Positions 32,711 to 44,683 of a stretch of 64,000 nt of DNA are shown in pieces (within the stretch, counting starts at the first letter, position 1; the number at the start of each line of letters is the position of its first letter). The position numbers and the translations under genes were made by a program. The notes beneath the pieces were generated by a model that was given only the letters and a program-made list of their open reading frames with translations, did no database searches and was not told the origin of the DNA. The DNA is from Macrophomina tecta (taxonomy: Eukaryota; Ascomycota; Dothideomycetes; Botryosphaeriales; Botryosphaeriaceae), in assembly GCA_024180945.1 (NCBI GenBank), contig JAKSGN010000002.1:1426001-1490000 (forward strand), written 5' to 3'.

Positions 32711-34105
32711 ATGCCGAGCAGCAACTACGTCGGCAATTTCTCATACCGCGATGAATCCTTTCATACCTCTAATTCCCCAACAAACATGCCTTCGTTAACA
32801 CCAGCGAGCACGCTCGACAGCAGCGTCGATGCATCACCGTCTCGCTATGCCGCCGGAGAAGAGGTCCTGGACGATACAGTTTTCCCTGAATTCAAGAACA
32901 ATGAAGAGAGCAACCTCGAGGAACATCAGAGAGAAGATCCGTTGGGGGTGGATGTGTGGAAGTTTTACCGAAAGCAGTCTCGCCTCCCAGACGCAGGCCG
33001 CATGGAGAACATGACCTGGCGAATGATGGCCATCAACCTGCGCAAAGTGCAACAGCAAAGCCAAAGGTCCGCACTCCACAACACCTCGAACCAGCCGACG
33101 CCGTAGACTAACATTCCCTTCAGGGCACCCCAAACACCAACACGACGGACCAGTGACCCGAACAGGCACCACTCAACAACTCCGCAAGCACCCGCGTCCA
33201 CAAATCCACATCCAGCCGGTGCCCAAGTACGAAGAATAGCCATCCCCCGAGGCCGCCCTCGACTCCGCCGCCCCAGCGCCTCCGAGCAACCAGGGCTCGA
33301 CGCCCGCTCCTTCCCCGTCCCCGCTGCCGACGACCCCTACCAATACGGCTACAACCCCGACACTACCCCGCGAATGCCCCCAAACGCCACCAACGTCCCC
33401 ATCACCAACTCCCAAAAACAGCATGTCCCCTTTCCCTCTCCTCCACCTCCCCCTCATTCCTCCGGATATGACTTCCGCAACGGGCCCCGCGGCCACATCC
33501 AAGTCCCGCCCGCGCCCAACCCCGAGCCGCAGCCAGCCGCGCATCATCCGCGGCACGTTTCCCTCGCGTCCCAGTACCTGCACCACGGAGATCCCATCGA
33601 CTGCGGTTTCCAGGCGCCGGCCAACCACCACCAGCGCGGCGCCGTCGCGGACGTGGCGCCCTGGGATCCCGGATGGGCGGACGAGGCGTTCGGCGGGCCG
33701 CCGCTGTACGGGCCCGCGGCGCGCGTCGTCGTCAAGAGGGAAGTGGATGTCGAGGAGAGCGCGCCGTCATTCGACGCGCCGGGGCTCTTGGACGATGCGG
33801 AGTGGCTGTTTGGGGGGCAAGCGGTGGGGGTCATGCAACAGCAGCAGCCCGGGTTTGGGGAGTGGCAGCGGTTCGGGGAGAGCCATTACGCGCAGATGGA
33901 CGAACGCAAGTTGTTCTTTGGGGGCCAGGCGGGCTGGTATCGGGAGGATTTGCGGAATCAGGAGTTTGGGTTTGCGGGTTCTGGGGTGGGGGGAGGTATG
34001 GGATATCAACATCATCACCAGCAGCAGCAGCAGCAACAGCAGAGTGCTTGGGGGCAAGGGTCGGGCTGTGTCGTCGCGGGGAGAAAGCGGCGGAAAGGGC
34101 AGTGA
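32711..34105 (+). CDS. DUF1752 (AreA-type N-terminal domain) protein with an AT-hook-like motif
   Basis: DUF1752 is the short domain found near the N-terminus of the nitrogen regulator AreA and in related fungal proteins. Two exons, 32711-33066 and 33124-34105, total 1338 nt and give 445 aa. The 57-base intron has an ACTAAC branch site and removes an in-frame TAG. The domain is clear at about residues 75-105: DPLGVDVWKFYRKQ, LPDAGRMENMTWRMMAINLRK. Exon 2 opens with basic sequence that includes PRGRPRLRRP, an AT-hook-like RGRPR core. The remainder is Pro/His/Gln-rich, with a VKREVDVEE stretch (which could be a SUMO site), a C-terminal poly-Gln run and a closing basic GRKRRKGQ. No GATA zinc finger (C-x2-C-x17/18-C-x2-C) is present, so it is not AreA. 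A nuclear regulatory role is inference. An in-frame ATG at 32660 is a possible earlier start. Confidence 0.8.
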
Positions 34106-35559
34106 GATGTTGGTGTCGTGATTTTAACGGGATTTCTTTCTGTTGGAACAAGTGGTGTGACGGCTTGATCAATGATAAAAGAATCAATTGGAATGAGTTG
34201 GCATGGTGTTCGAGGAGGGCGGCCGTGGAGTGGCCTTTTATCCTCTCCTGAATAGACTATACTTGGCGAAAGCTAAATACACGTGATTGATCCAACACTT
34301 TCCTTTATTCCCGTCCGCTGGCTCGAATGATCAATAGACTGCTAATGAGGAGCTCAGGCGTTCATCGGGCCCGGAGTGGGCTGCACGCGCTGGTCCTGTC
34401 ATGCGGAATTAAGCTAGGAGTATGAAAAGTTGCAACGTGAGTAAGCCAGCGACGAAACCAGAGAACGATTTTTCAAAGCATTGCTTAGGAAGATACTTAC
34501 ATGAGCACTTGATTCTATTGGCCAAAGGCCTGGTCAATCAGCAATCGGAAGGATCGACAGAAGCATAAAACCTTGAAGGCGAAGAAGTCATAGTGTTCGA
34601 TGCTTATACCGTCCCCTGCTCCTCGGCGAGCTTGGACTGTTCTTCAAAGAAACCCAAGGACACCCCACACATCTTGGTAGACCGCATTGCTCCTCATGGC
34701 AGGCCCCTGCTTGCGAACCTTCTGTCTACGAATCAGGAAGAGCCGAGGGGAATACTTTTTCCAGGGCGTCTATCCTGGCCAGTTTGACGACATCTGCCGC
34801 GCCTCATTGGTGGAATCCGTTTTGAATTCGGAGTTCAGCAACACCGACATCAGTACCCTAATGGCTCATAACGAGCAAACCTACCCGACCTACCCATCTG
34901 TGCAACTCTTGCTGGTTTTATTGGGCTGATAGATGTGCTCAAAGACTGGGCGTTGCACAGGCCGATATGGGCATGTGGGATAGGTGCATGCCTCAACTCA
35001 GGACCATCATCTTGAAATGATTTATCTAGACCAGAACATGGTGTTGCGGAACACGCCTCTGTATATAGAGTTGTTGGTGCTGACCAGCATCTAGGCTGGT
35101 TATCGCTGTGCCTTTTGCTGTTATAACCGGCAGAGAGTGTTCCAAAGATTCGGCAGAGTGCTTGTATTCGTGTGTGTATGACGTTGTAGCTAATATGGAG
35201 GAAGCAAGCTAAGTAGGATGCCCGTTAGCATGGCGTTACCCTGAACTTCAGCCATATCATTTGCTGGTGAACTGGCAGAGAGTTAGCTCTATAGCTCTGC
35301 AGCGCCGGCCGAAACCAAACACGGCCGGACCGTTGTAACGCATGGGTGATCAGCAAGTCAGCATAAATTTCTGTACTATGTGTAACAACCTCGAAGTATG
35401 ATGATGATGATTAGTTTCCAATCATTTTTTTTTTCTTTTTTGTTCTTTTTTATTATTCTGAGAGAGAAGCCCCATCTCCCATCCACGCTGTTCTGCACTG
35501 GATTACGCCGTATCTCTTCAGCGGGGTTCCTCACTCCGTCGCAGTGGATCATGCCGACT
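34106..35559. other. intergenic, no gene seen
   Basis: Short frames at 34593-34787 and 34687-34929 (+) carry no family motif. The region is AT-richer than its surroundings. It is the 3' side of both flanking genes. Confidence 0.45.
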
Positions 35560-36133
35560 TCATACACCATCTCCCTCCTCAGCCTCCTCCGCGAAAACCG
35601 TCCCATTCAACTGCACACAACTATAACTCAACGGACTCCACCTCCCACTCAAATCCTCCTCGCCCGGATAGAAGAGCCGCAGCGACTCCCGTGCGGGATC
35701 GAGGAAAGTGCGGCATACGCCATTCCTACAACGGTACACGTCAAAACTCAAACCCACAAAAAGAAAATTTGTCAATCCACTTACGCGTAGAACATGCAGT
35801 CCAGACCACTGCCTGGTTGGACGGACATCGCGGTGCCGTCGAGCGAGAGACAGTGGTCGTTGCCGAGGGCGGTCACGTTTGGTTGCGTGCAGTCGCCGGT
35901 GAAATGGGGGCCGGTGCAGAGGAGGAGCTGCTGAGAGTTGTCAGGGATTTGTTGGGTGTTTTGGATGAGACGAGTGGATGGAGAAGATATATGCAGCTAA
36001 TGGGAGGAAAATGAAGCATGGTGATACTTACAGTTGGTTCGATGGAGGTATCTACAGAGTCGGGAAGCACTGGATGCGCGAAGACGATGTACCGGGGGAG
36101 TTGCAGAAAGAGGGCGGTGAGAAGGAAAAGCAT
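35560..36133 (-). CDS. small secreted six-cysteine protein
   Basis: I do not recognise a family. Three exons, 36032-36133, 35785-35930 and 35560-35725, total 414 nt and give 137 aa. The introns are 101 and 59 bases with GTAAGT donors, and the frame is kept at each join. The first 20 residues (MLFLLTALFLQLPRYIVFAHP) form a signal peptide. The mature part has six cysteines: LLLC, GDC, DHC, LDC, GVC and YSC. Two further features are potential N-glycosylation sites, NVT and NGT. The pattern C-x9-C with a GPHFTGDC stretch is reminiscent of small secreted proteins with a beta-gamma-crystallin-like or killer-toxin-like fold, but that is only an impression. The signal peptide, size and even cysteine number make it an effector or cell-surface candidate. 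It is transcribed on the same strand as the PTH11-type receptor upstream. Confidence 0.7.
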
Positions 36134-37324
36134 GACTAGGCGAAGCTTAAGGTAATAAGATTAAGGTATTAAACAGATGGTTGACTATTGATAAGCGACT
36201 TCTTTAATGGACCCTAGAGGGTAGTGATAGCGATGAAAAAAAAAAAAAAAATTGCATCGCAGTTGGCCATGGCGCCATCGTTATATATCCAGGTGCATCC
36301 GCATCTATATCCCAAAGCAACGGGGGCGAGCAAGACGGGGGCTGGTTGAATTCCTTGACCGGTCAGTCCCAAGACGCCGTTCCCATCTGAAATCAGTCTT
36401 CTCTTTCCTGGCCCTTGTGAGATAGTCCCACGGAGAAAGCAATTACCGACACCCATACACAGCGCGGGTCCCGACGAATCGGGTTTGGCGGTGCTGGTGC
36501 ATTTTGCGAAATAGTGCGTCCCTCGCCTCCCCCGCCATCACAGATTTCCGCAAACGGACCAAGCGCGCCAAGGGAGAGAAGATGGCTCTTTGTTCCCTCG
36601 GCCGATCACCGCTATCTCTGAATGCTGGATCTACTGTGTCATTAGCCACGGAATACTTGAAATACATTTTCGCAGAAAATGGTGTAGAACTGACACCGTC
36701 ACTTGCGCTTGCCAACTCGACGATGGCAAGAATGACAGTGTCAAAGAGACCGCAACCTCTTATGACGCCCATGTCCCATACCGCGGTGGCCGGCATACAG
36801 CCACGAAAACGCGTGGTCACGCGCCCAGCGTGGAATGCAAGGGACAGGCCGCTCTTCCCCATCACTCAGGCCCCTCACACCGCCCCTCTTCAACCTATGT
36901 CTGCCCGAGTCGGATGCGTATGCCGAACTTCGTAACGGTGCTCCTTGCTGGCTCCGAGGGTCACGATTCCTGATCATAGCCACTCCCTGCTGGTCCCATT
37001 GGGAAGTGATCGGAGCCAATCTGGCGTTGCACAAGACCCCGCACCATCGCCGGGCGGGAGACCCATTCGGATGTGCTGGATGCATGCACGCAGCCGCTGT
37101 GATTTCGAGGGCACAAGGGCTAAGTGTTGAAGGACCAACGACAGGAAAATCCGGCCGCAACCACAGCTTGAATGTCGCATTGAAGGACAAAAATTTCCCA
37201 AATCTGAACACCGGACCATGCCCTGATCTCGCCAAACCCAGATATCCGCCCAGCCAGTTCAATCCACCCAGCCATTTGCCCATGCCAATTCCCTTAACAC
37301 CGTTCGCCGTACCAGACCAACTCC
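36134..37324. other. intergenic, no gene seen
   Basis: This is the upstream region of the small secreted protein and 3' side of the PTH11-type receptor. It holds a 16-base A run at 36236-36251. Frames of up to 200 codons on the minus strand have no motif and overlap competing frames on the other strand. Confidence 0.45.
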
Positions 37325-37766
37325 CTACTCCTGCCACCTCCGTAGACACTCCCTGTCATACAAACTCGTCCTCGACTCGCTTTCCTGCCTTACGACCGTC
37401 GTCCTCATAATGCCCCCCAAACCCGACGACATCGCCGCCCTCGGCCCCGGCCCCGGCCCGTGCCCGAGCCCTTCCCCACTCTCTAAATCCTGCTCCTCGC
37501 CCTCATCATCCTCACCAACGCCAAAATCCACATTATCCCACCGCTCCTCCTCTTGCTCATCCTCATCCTCGGGATATCCATTCTCCTCCAAATCCCCCGC
37601 AGCCCCCGAATCCCTTTTCCCACCCCCGCTCACAAACGCCGACAAGACCGCGGGCCCCAGCCTGCCCTGCTCCTCTGACACCCTCTCCTCCCCCACCGCC
37701 GCGACACTACTCCTCTTGCTCATTGCGGGTACCATATACTCATTCGATACCCTCTCTCCGGCGGCG

Positions 37767-37798
<32 letters not shown>

Positions 37799-39279
37799 GC
37801 GCCTCCTGCGCCAATTCGACAAAAATGACGCGAGACCTATCGAAGACGGCGTGGAAGAGTGGCCGTTAGAGCCCGAGGGCGGCTTGTTCGTGCGATTACT
37901 TGAGGAGCGCTTGGAGCCGGGAGATGGACGTAGGCCGAGGCGGGTGGCGAGGCGGCGGGCAAGGGGTTGCAGGGCGGGGAAGCAGGCGACCCAGAGGCCG
38001 GTGTGGCCTTCGAGATTGGTCCAGACGGCGGCGAATGTGACGTTGTAGGTGCTGTGTGGTTTGTCGTGTGTTAGGTCGGTTGAGTTGTTGGTAAGGGGGT
38101 CTGAGGGGGGAGAGGGGACGTACGTGTTGACGGCCATGTTGATTGTGACGATTGCTAGTGGGGGCGTTAGTTTGGTTGTAGAGGGTTGGAGAAGTAGGGA
38201 GAAGGTGCTTACTTGATAGGCGGACGATTCCGGTTATAATGGTGAAGATACCTGGGGGTGTTAGCCATGGTGATGGGGTGAAGAGATAATGGTGATATCT
38301 TACCGACGGCAAAGACGAGGGCTACCTTGATGGTCCTCACACTGAAGATCATTTTTTTGTGGAGAACCCACATGGGCATGGCCAGTAGAACAAGGTCGAA
38401 AAAAATACTCAGGCCGCCTGTGGTAAGTCTGAGTGACGCCCGTGATGGTAAACTGAGTTCCAAACTTACTGTGGGTGTACATGAGAGTAGCCTCTTTACT
38501 CTGTGCCAAGCAATGGGCTCCCGGCATTGTCTTATCCCAGAGAGCTCTGCGAACCGTTAGCTCTAGCAAGATCCCTTTTTCACTCGTGCTGATGACGTAC
38601 TTTACTGGCTTGCATTCGAAGAGGAGGACGAAGAAAGCGCCGAAAGTGAGTATGAGAATGCCGGCCCCAACGACATAGACCCAAGTCATGAAGAGCCCTG
38701 AAAAGTGTCAGATGTCAGTGACTACCAGCATGGAAGAGATGAATCCTTCAAGGGAGCGTCTTGCACCCACTTTCTTTATTGAGGCGTGGCAGAAAAGCAA
38801 GAATGGACAGTCGTACGAAGCCGGTGCCGAGGAAATACAGCAATTGCGCAGATGGTAAGAGCTGTGAATCTCGTCAGTCATCGCTTCAGGTCCAGGGAAC
38901 AGCGAAAAGGCGTACGGACCGTGAAGTATGTGTGTATCTGGTCGGCAGGTACTAGAGCCATGTTCTTCCCGGAGCCATTATACGTGGCTGGAGAGTCATT
39001 AGCACAGTAAACCATGGCTGGTCTTCCGTAACATACCAACAAGCTCAATCGAGGCCTGCCCCGAGAGACAAATCTGGACACGGTCAGTGCCAGTCCCTGG
39101 AAGCTACAGCAGGATGCGGTACATGCCCAGGCGGCAATGGCAAAATAGTCGTCCCATCCGGGGGTCCTCAGCATGAAGAATCTGACGTAAATACGGCCGA
39201 CCATGAATACGCTGGAGATGATGATCAGCGCGATTGATAGATCCCACATGATCAATTGCCGGCCGTCCATGTGCTGCAT
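37325..39279 (-). CDS. PTH11-type receptor, fungal rhodopsin-fold integral membrane protein
   Basis: Seven-helix membrane protein of the large fungal family that includes Pth11, thought to sense surfaces or external cues. The start at 39279 leads into helix 1 (MWDLSIALIIISSVFMVGRIYVR) and the family tag GWDDYFAIAAW. Other recognisable parts are NGSGKNMALVPADQI, LLYFLGTGFVRLSILAFLPRLN, WVYVVGAGILILTFGAFFVLLFECKPV, CLAQSKEATLMYTHS, FFDLVLLAMPMWVLHKKM and VALVFAVG. Transmembrane coding then ends near TYNVTFAAVWTNLEGHTGLWVACFPAL. The gene has about eight exons; the small exons near 38200 and 38150 join in frame by eye. I could not join the helix 2 region (39060-39140) to the next segment without a frame change. 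The 240-residue cytosolic tail has a (Gln)9 tract and long acidic runs. No CFEM domain is visible at the N-terminus. Confidence 0.8.
37768..37797. repeat. CTG/CAG triplet repeat encoding poly-Gln
   Basis: About ten triplets within the tail of the PTH11-type receptor, read on the minus strand as nine glutamines. Confidence 0.9.
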
Positions 39280-40640
39280 GTTGGTGGAGGGGATGATGAA
39301 TGTTTTGCGGGAGAGTAGAAAGCAGCAGGTCTAGGTCACAGTTCACGACGGCAGGTGACCGGACATGGGAGACGGGAGATATAAAGATTTTGCCAGTCAG
39401 TGAAGCAAAGGTATTACATGGCGGGACATATGTCCGGCAGTCGCCACCTTGAGGTGCAAAAGAAGAACGTTTGCAGTCTGGCAGAAGAAGGGTCAAGCGG
39501 ATTGAGACACAGGAAGCGAAACAAACGAGCAGAAGTTGGCTGAGCAGAAGTGGGGCCAAGAATATATTCCAAGTGGCTCTAATGCAGGGCGTCCCTAGGC
39601 GAAGCCTGATGGTTATGCCGATTCGAGGGGATCCCGGACCATCTGAGCCGCTGGAGCGGTGCGCAAGATGTCCAGCACGAACCAATACCAGTCGACCAAA
39701 GCGTCGGAGGCGTTTTAAAGAGGCGGATAGAGTTGGGAGGAAGTGAGTCGGTGCTGAGCACGCTTCCAACTGCCCGTTCGGAACCTTGTCTCAGGATAGG
39801 ACAGAGCTTGGCGGGATGCGGTAAACACCAGCTGAATCGCCAGGATTCCGGCAAGAAAGAGGCGCCATCTCTTTGTTGCCTCTTTAGGGATGAGAGTAGG
39901 ATGGGGCTTACTTGGCTGACAGTTGAGACGGCACGGAGGCGGATCCGGTCAAGCATAGGGTGCTCTGGGGTCGGCATTAGGCTCAGCATCGGGCCGGAGA
40001 GGATGCAGCAGAAGGTATACCCTAAACTCGTGGCCTAGGCTCGTCTGCAACCGACCCAGCAGTGCGGAGGCTGGCGGAAGGGCGATGGGGGCTCGCCGTG
40101 TGCAGCAATGCTGGCAACGGAAAGATGGCCGGCGAGCTCTACAGCATCGAGAACATTCCCTCAGGAGGCATCCGTGCCACCATCAAATGGACACGCCACG
40201 AAGCATTAGACGCGAGAAGAGTGCGGCGATAGAGGTCGGACGGGAGAGGTGCTGGGGTCGGGTAGGGCAGCGGGCAGCAGATGCAGTCTGGGGGGCCAGC
40301 CGAAGGAGGACCGGAGGTATGCGTGGCATTTCCTGTGGCCAGAGATGACATTGCCGCAGGTGGCCAAGCACGTGTGAGAGACAGTGGTGGTGGTGGCGGC
40401 GGCGGCGGCGGCGGTAGGACGGAGTTGCTGGTGGCACGGGAAGCAGTGGCTGAGCGGTGGTGGAGGGCGGCAGGGCGGCGGGTGTTTGGCCGGTCGGCGC
40501 GCGCAGAGGCCGACAAATCGTCGTCACCGCCCGCCCGAGCTCCACTGGCTGCCAGCTGCCCATCTCGACAGACACCGCGTCGACCGCGCGACGGCATCTT
40601 CGCCCCCGCCACCGCATGGATTGAGCGCTGTCTCGCGACC
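39280..40640. promoter_or_regulatory. divergent upstream region of the PTH11-type receptor and VPS39
   Basis: About 1.36 kb between two divergent starts. It contains a GGT/GGC triplet run at 40386-40415. Overlapping frames on both strands in the GC-rich half have no motif. No specific regulator site was assigned. Confidence 0.45.
40386..40415. repeat. (GGT)n(GGC)n triplet run
   Basis: About four GGT units followed by about seven GGC units, some 230 bases upstream of the VPS39 start. Confidence 0.85.
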
Positions 40641-43600
40641 ATGCTGACCGCCTTCATCGCCCGCCCCGTCGTCGAGTTTCGCCAGCGCGACAAGTCCAAG
40701 ATCGACTCCATCCTTGCATATGGTACGCCCGCCTGTCCAGCCCTCTGCACGAGCTAACCCGACCTCCCCAGGCGACCGGCTGCTGGTCGGTCTGAACACG
40801 GGCTGCCTGCGCATCTACCGCGTCAACGAGGCCAGCGACGAGCCTGAGCCTGGCCCTGCCCCTGCCGAAGATGGCGACGAGCCGCCCAGGCCCAAGCAGA
40901 AGCCCGCCGATCTGCTGCGCGAGGTCGAGAAGTTCTCCCGCCGCCCCATCCAGCAATTGGCCATAATCAAGGAGTCCAACATCCTCGTCTCCCTGAGTGA
41001 CAACTTCGTGTCCATCTACGACCTGCAGACATACGAGCTGCAAGAGCGCCTCGAAAAGACCAAAGGCGCCGCCACCTTCGCCGTGACCTCCAACATCGTG
41101 AAGGACCCTACCACCGGCATCCCCTCTATCGTTTCGCGCCTCGCCGTTGCTGTCAAGCGGAGGATTATACTGTGGTCATGGCAGGATATGGAGCTCTCGG
41201 AAGACACGGCAGAAATCACCTTGGTCTCCACCGTGAAGTCGCTCACCTGGGCCACCGGCATCAGTCTTGTTGCTGGAATGGATCCTGGTTTTGTCATGGT
41301 CAACATTGAGTCGCAGGAAGTCACCGACATCGTGAAGCCAAGTTCCTTGGGTGACTCGGCCGGCCAGCAAGTCAATCGTTTTGGCGCCGTGAATACGTCG
41401 GGCATGGGGTACATGGCCATGGGAAGCTGGGTCCCCAAGCCAATGGCTACACGGCTTGGGGAGGGTGAAATGCTGTTGGCCAAGGATGTCAACAGCCTGT
41501 TCGTCGACACCGAAGGCAAGGCTCTGGAAAAGCGTCAGATTCCATGGACCGTTGCTCCCGAGGCCATAGGCTACTCCTACCCTTACATGCTCGCCTTACA
41601 GCCTCCTGCCAAGGGTGCTCTCGAGGTTCGCAATCCTGACACGTTAAACCTGCTGCAAACAATCAGTATACCCAATGCTGCCTTCCTCCATGTTCCGCAG
41701 CCCAACATCAGTCTCGCCCACGCTGGCAAAGGCTTTCTCGTGGCCAATGACAGGTGCATTTGGCGCATGGGTGCTCTTCACTACGAGGAGCAAATCGATG
41801 AATTGATTGCAAAGGCAAGGTATGATGAAGCTATCAGCTTGCTCAATATGCTGGAAGATACCCTCCTCAAAGACAAGGAGGGCCGTATCCGCGACGTGCA
41901 AATCCTGAAAGCCCAGAGTTTGTTTCAGCTGAGACGTTACCGGGAGGCCATGGACCTTTTCTCCGACGCCGTTGCTCCCCCAGAGAAGGTCATTGCTTTG
42001 TATCCAAAGTCCATTGCTGGTGACCTTTCCACTGTAGAAGAGCCGGTAGAGAGCGACGCAGAGGCCGAGACCGAAGACGAGGGCGGCAAGACTGATGAGG
42101 AGGCTGCACCTACGGAGAAGCATACTGGCAACACCCTTACTAGGGCTATGTTCGGTAGGCTTGTGGCTGAACAGAAGAAGCCCGATTCCGACACTGCCTC
42201 TGTACGCTCTCTCAGGATGGACAGTGATACCGCGAGCATTAGGGGCAAGAAATCTGCTGATAATCTGCCCGAGCCGGATAAGCCACTACGTAAGTTCATC
42301 CCTTCCTTGCGATTTTCTGGACGCGAACTTACCTTCTTCCACAGAGGGCAAGGATTTGATAGTCGCCGTCACTGCGCTTTTTGGTTTTCTGGCGCAGACT
42401 CGTGCCCAACTTCAGAAATTCATCCACTATGATGGCACGCTCAAGCAACCTCTCCCTCCGAAAGAAGAGCAGCCAGAGGGCTATAAGCCTCCCTTTGCGA
42501 AATTTCTTCTGCTTCCCGAAGAAGTGGAGGACATCGATTGGGCCCAACGACTGCACAAGGTCGCAAGCATTACCGATACAACATTATTCCGCGCATATAT
42601 GCTTGCCAGACCCGGCATGGCCGGTCCTTTATTTCGGCTTGACAACTTCTGCGACCCCGAAGTGGTCAGGGAAAAGCTTTACGAGAGTGGCCGATACACA
42701 GACCTCATTGATTTCTTACATGGCAAAAAGATGCATCACGAGGCTCTGGAGCTGCTTGAGAAGTTTGGCAAAGATGAGGATGGAGAAGATGTCAGCCCAG
42801 CACTCCAAGGGCCGCAGAGGACGATTGCATATCTCCAGCAATTGCCACCGGAACTCATTGATTTGATCCTCGAATATGCAGAGTGGCCAATCCGTACAGA
42901 CCCTGAGCAGGGTATGGAGATTTTCCTTGCTGACACAGAAAATGCGGAAACCCTTCCCAGAGAGCGGGTATTGGACTTCCTTCATGGAATCGACCCGAAG
43001 CTGTCTGTCCGTTACCTAGAACACATCATCACCGAACTTGGGGATCAGACGCCGGACTTCCATCAAAGATTGGTCGACGAATACCTCGAGCGACTATTTA
43101 GGGCTAAGAATGAGGATATTTTCGAGAGTGAAGAAGAGCACAAAGAGTGGAGAGAGAAACTCGAAGCGTTCCTACGGAATAGTCATCAGTACAACAAGGC
43201 CAGGATTTTCCGAGCTCTTCCGCAAGATGGTAGGGCTTCGTTGACTGCTTGGGTCCCGCATAGAAGCTAATTCTGTCACAGAACCGGACTTCTATGAATC
43301 GCGTGCCATTGTTCTCAGCAAGATGGGCCAACATAAGCAGGCACTCCAGATTTACGTCTTCCAGCTGGAGGACTACGAAAAAGCAGAAGAGTGCGAAGTT
43401 CCAAATCACCGTATTCACTGCCATATCACTGACAATCACCCAGCTACTGCAACCAAGTCTACCTCACTGCATCCCAACAAGTTGCTGCACCCGCAGCCCC
43501 CTCCAGCCGCCCGCAATCTCGCCAGCAAGGCGGCCCACACCAACAAGACCCGGAAGACGCCGAGCCATCAATCTACCACACCCTTCTTTCCTTATACCTC

Positions 43601-44110
43601 ACACCTCCCCCGCCTCACAAACCCAATTGGGAACCTGCGCTTTCCCTCCTCTCCAAACACGGCGCCCGTCTTCCCGCATCCTCCACCCTCGAACTCATCC
43701 CCGCCGTGCTGCCGGTCAAAGACCTTGAGTCCTACTTCCGCGGCCGCATCCGCAGTGCTAACAGCATCATGAACGAGGAGCGCGTCGTCGCTCAACTTCG
43801 CGCCGTCGAGAAACTGGAGGTCGAGACGACGCTTCTGCTTGGCAGTGGCCCGCCTGGGACCGTTGGCGGGAAGAATAGGAGGGTTGTAATTGGTGAGGAC
43901 AGGCATTGTAGGGTCTGTGGGAAGAGGTTCGGAAATAGCGCGATCAGGGTGTACCCTGACGGAGTGGTGGTGCATTATGGGTGTTATAATAGGGCAGGGG
44001 GTGCGCTGGGCGGCGGTGGCGGTCTTGGGGCTTTGGGTGGGCTACGGAAGGATTTAAGTCCGGTGAGGGCGCCAGATATGGGCATAAGGCGGTGGGATAC
44101 TTTTGGTTGA
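40641..44110 (+). CDS. VPS39: vacuolar sorting protein Vps39/Vam6 (HOPS subunit)
   Basis: Subunit of the HOPS tethering complex that binds the Rab7 homologue Ypt7 and drives vacuole fusion; also involved in vacuole-mitochondria contacts in yeast. Five exons, 40641-40722, 40772-42289, 42345-43229, 43282-43390 and 43444-44110, total 3261 nt and give 1086 aa. The N-terminal CNH/beta-propeller region (about 15-340) includes GDRLLVGLNTGCLRIYRV and FVSIYDLQTYEL. The middle has ARYDEAISLLNMLED and alpha-solenoid sequence, then ALFGFLAQTRAQLQKF and TTLFRAYMLARPG of the Vps39 domain 1. The clathrin-repeat stretch has SGRYTDLIDFLHGKKMHHEALELLEKFG. The C-terminus has the second Vps39 domain with CRVCGKRFGNSAI and VHYGC, a zinc-binding pattern. 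An acidic insert lies near 440-480. The gene looks intact. Confidence 0.9.
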
Positions 44111-44683
44111 TTTTGTCATTGTGGTGATGGTGGACTCTGCGTTTGATGGTTTGATGGTTTGATATCCCGTGGTATGAATGGCGTCACTGCATAGCTATAG
44201 CTGTGCGTGAGAAGATGTAGACATGTGTCATAGAATCAAGAGTGTTGGCACAGGAAGTAAATATGGTAATAACTGCCTGATATCCTAGACACTCCGTACT
44301 GTGTTGATATTCTCAATTACTTGGAGCAAACGGCAGTATGGCTGGGCCTGCGGCCAAGCGCATTGGCAGTCGGCCTCCTCGCAAGCGAAGAGCTCCCAGC
44401 TCAATAAAAAAAGAAAAAAAAGAAAAAAAAGCGTATCATTCCATCTCATCGTCTAGCTACCAACCACACGTTCACCTCATCGGCCCGCAAGATCCCCGGG
44501 TCAAGAGGCAGATACACATCACGAAAAACCAACCCACATCCAATGCTATGCAACACACAAGCCCTCACACCGATTCTCATTCTATGATCCAACAGAAGCC
44601 ACGATTTCCCTGTTGACAGTCAAAAGCATAAGCCATCACGAAGCGAGCCATCCGCAGGAAACAGTAACGGTGAGCCCTCCGTC
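44111..44683. other. convergent spacer between VPS39 and the SPX phosphate transporter
   Basis: 3' regions of two converging genes. It includes an A/G-rich low-complexity stretch near 44404-44431. No gene was seen. Confidence 0.5.

Noticed and set aside
32711..34105. Naming the DUF1752 protein as the nitrogen regulator AreA
   Set aside because: It shares the N-terminal domain but has no GATA zinc finger in either exon.
36741..37349. 202-codon minus-strand frame overlapping the end of the PTH11-type gene
   Set aside because: The plus strand has equally long frames here, no motif is seen, and it would overlap a supported gene.
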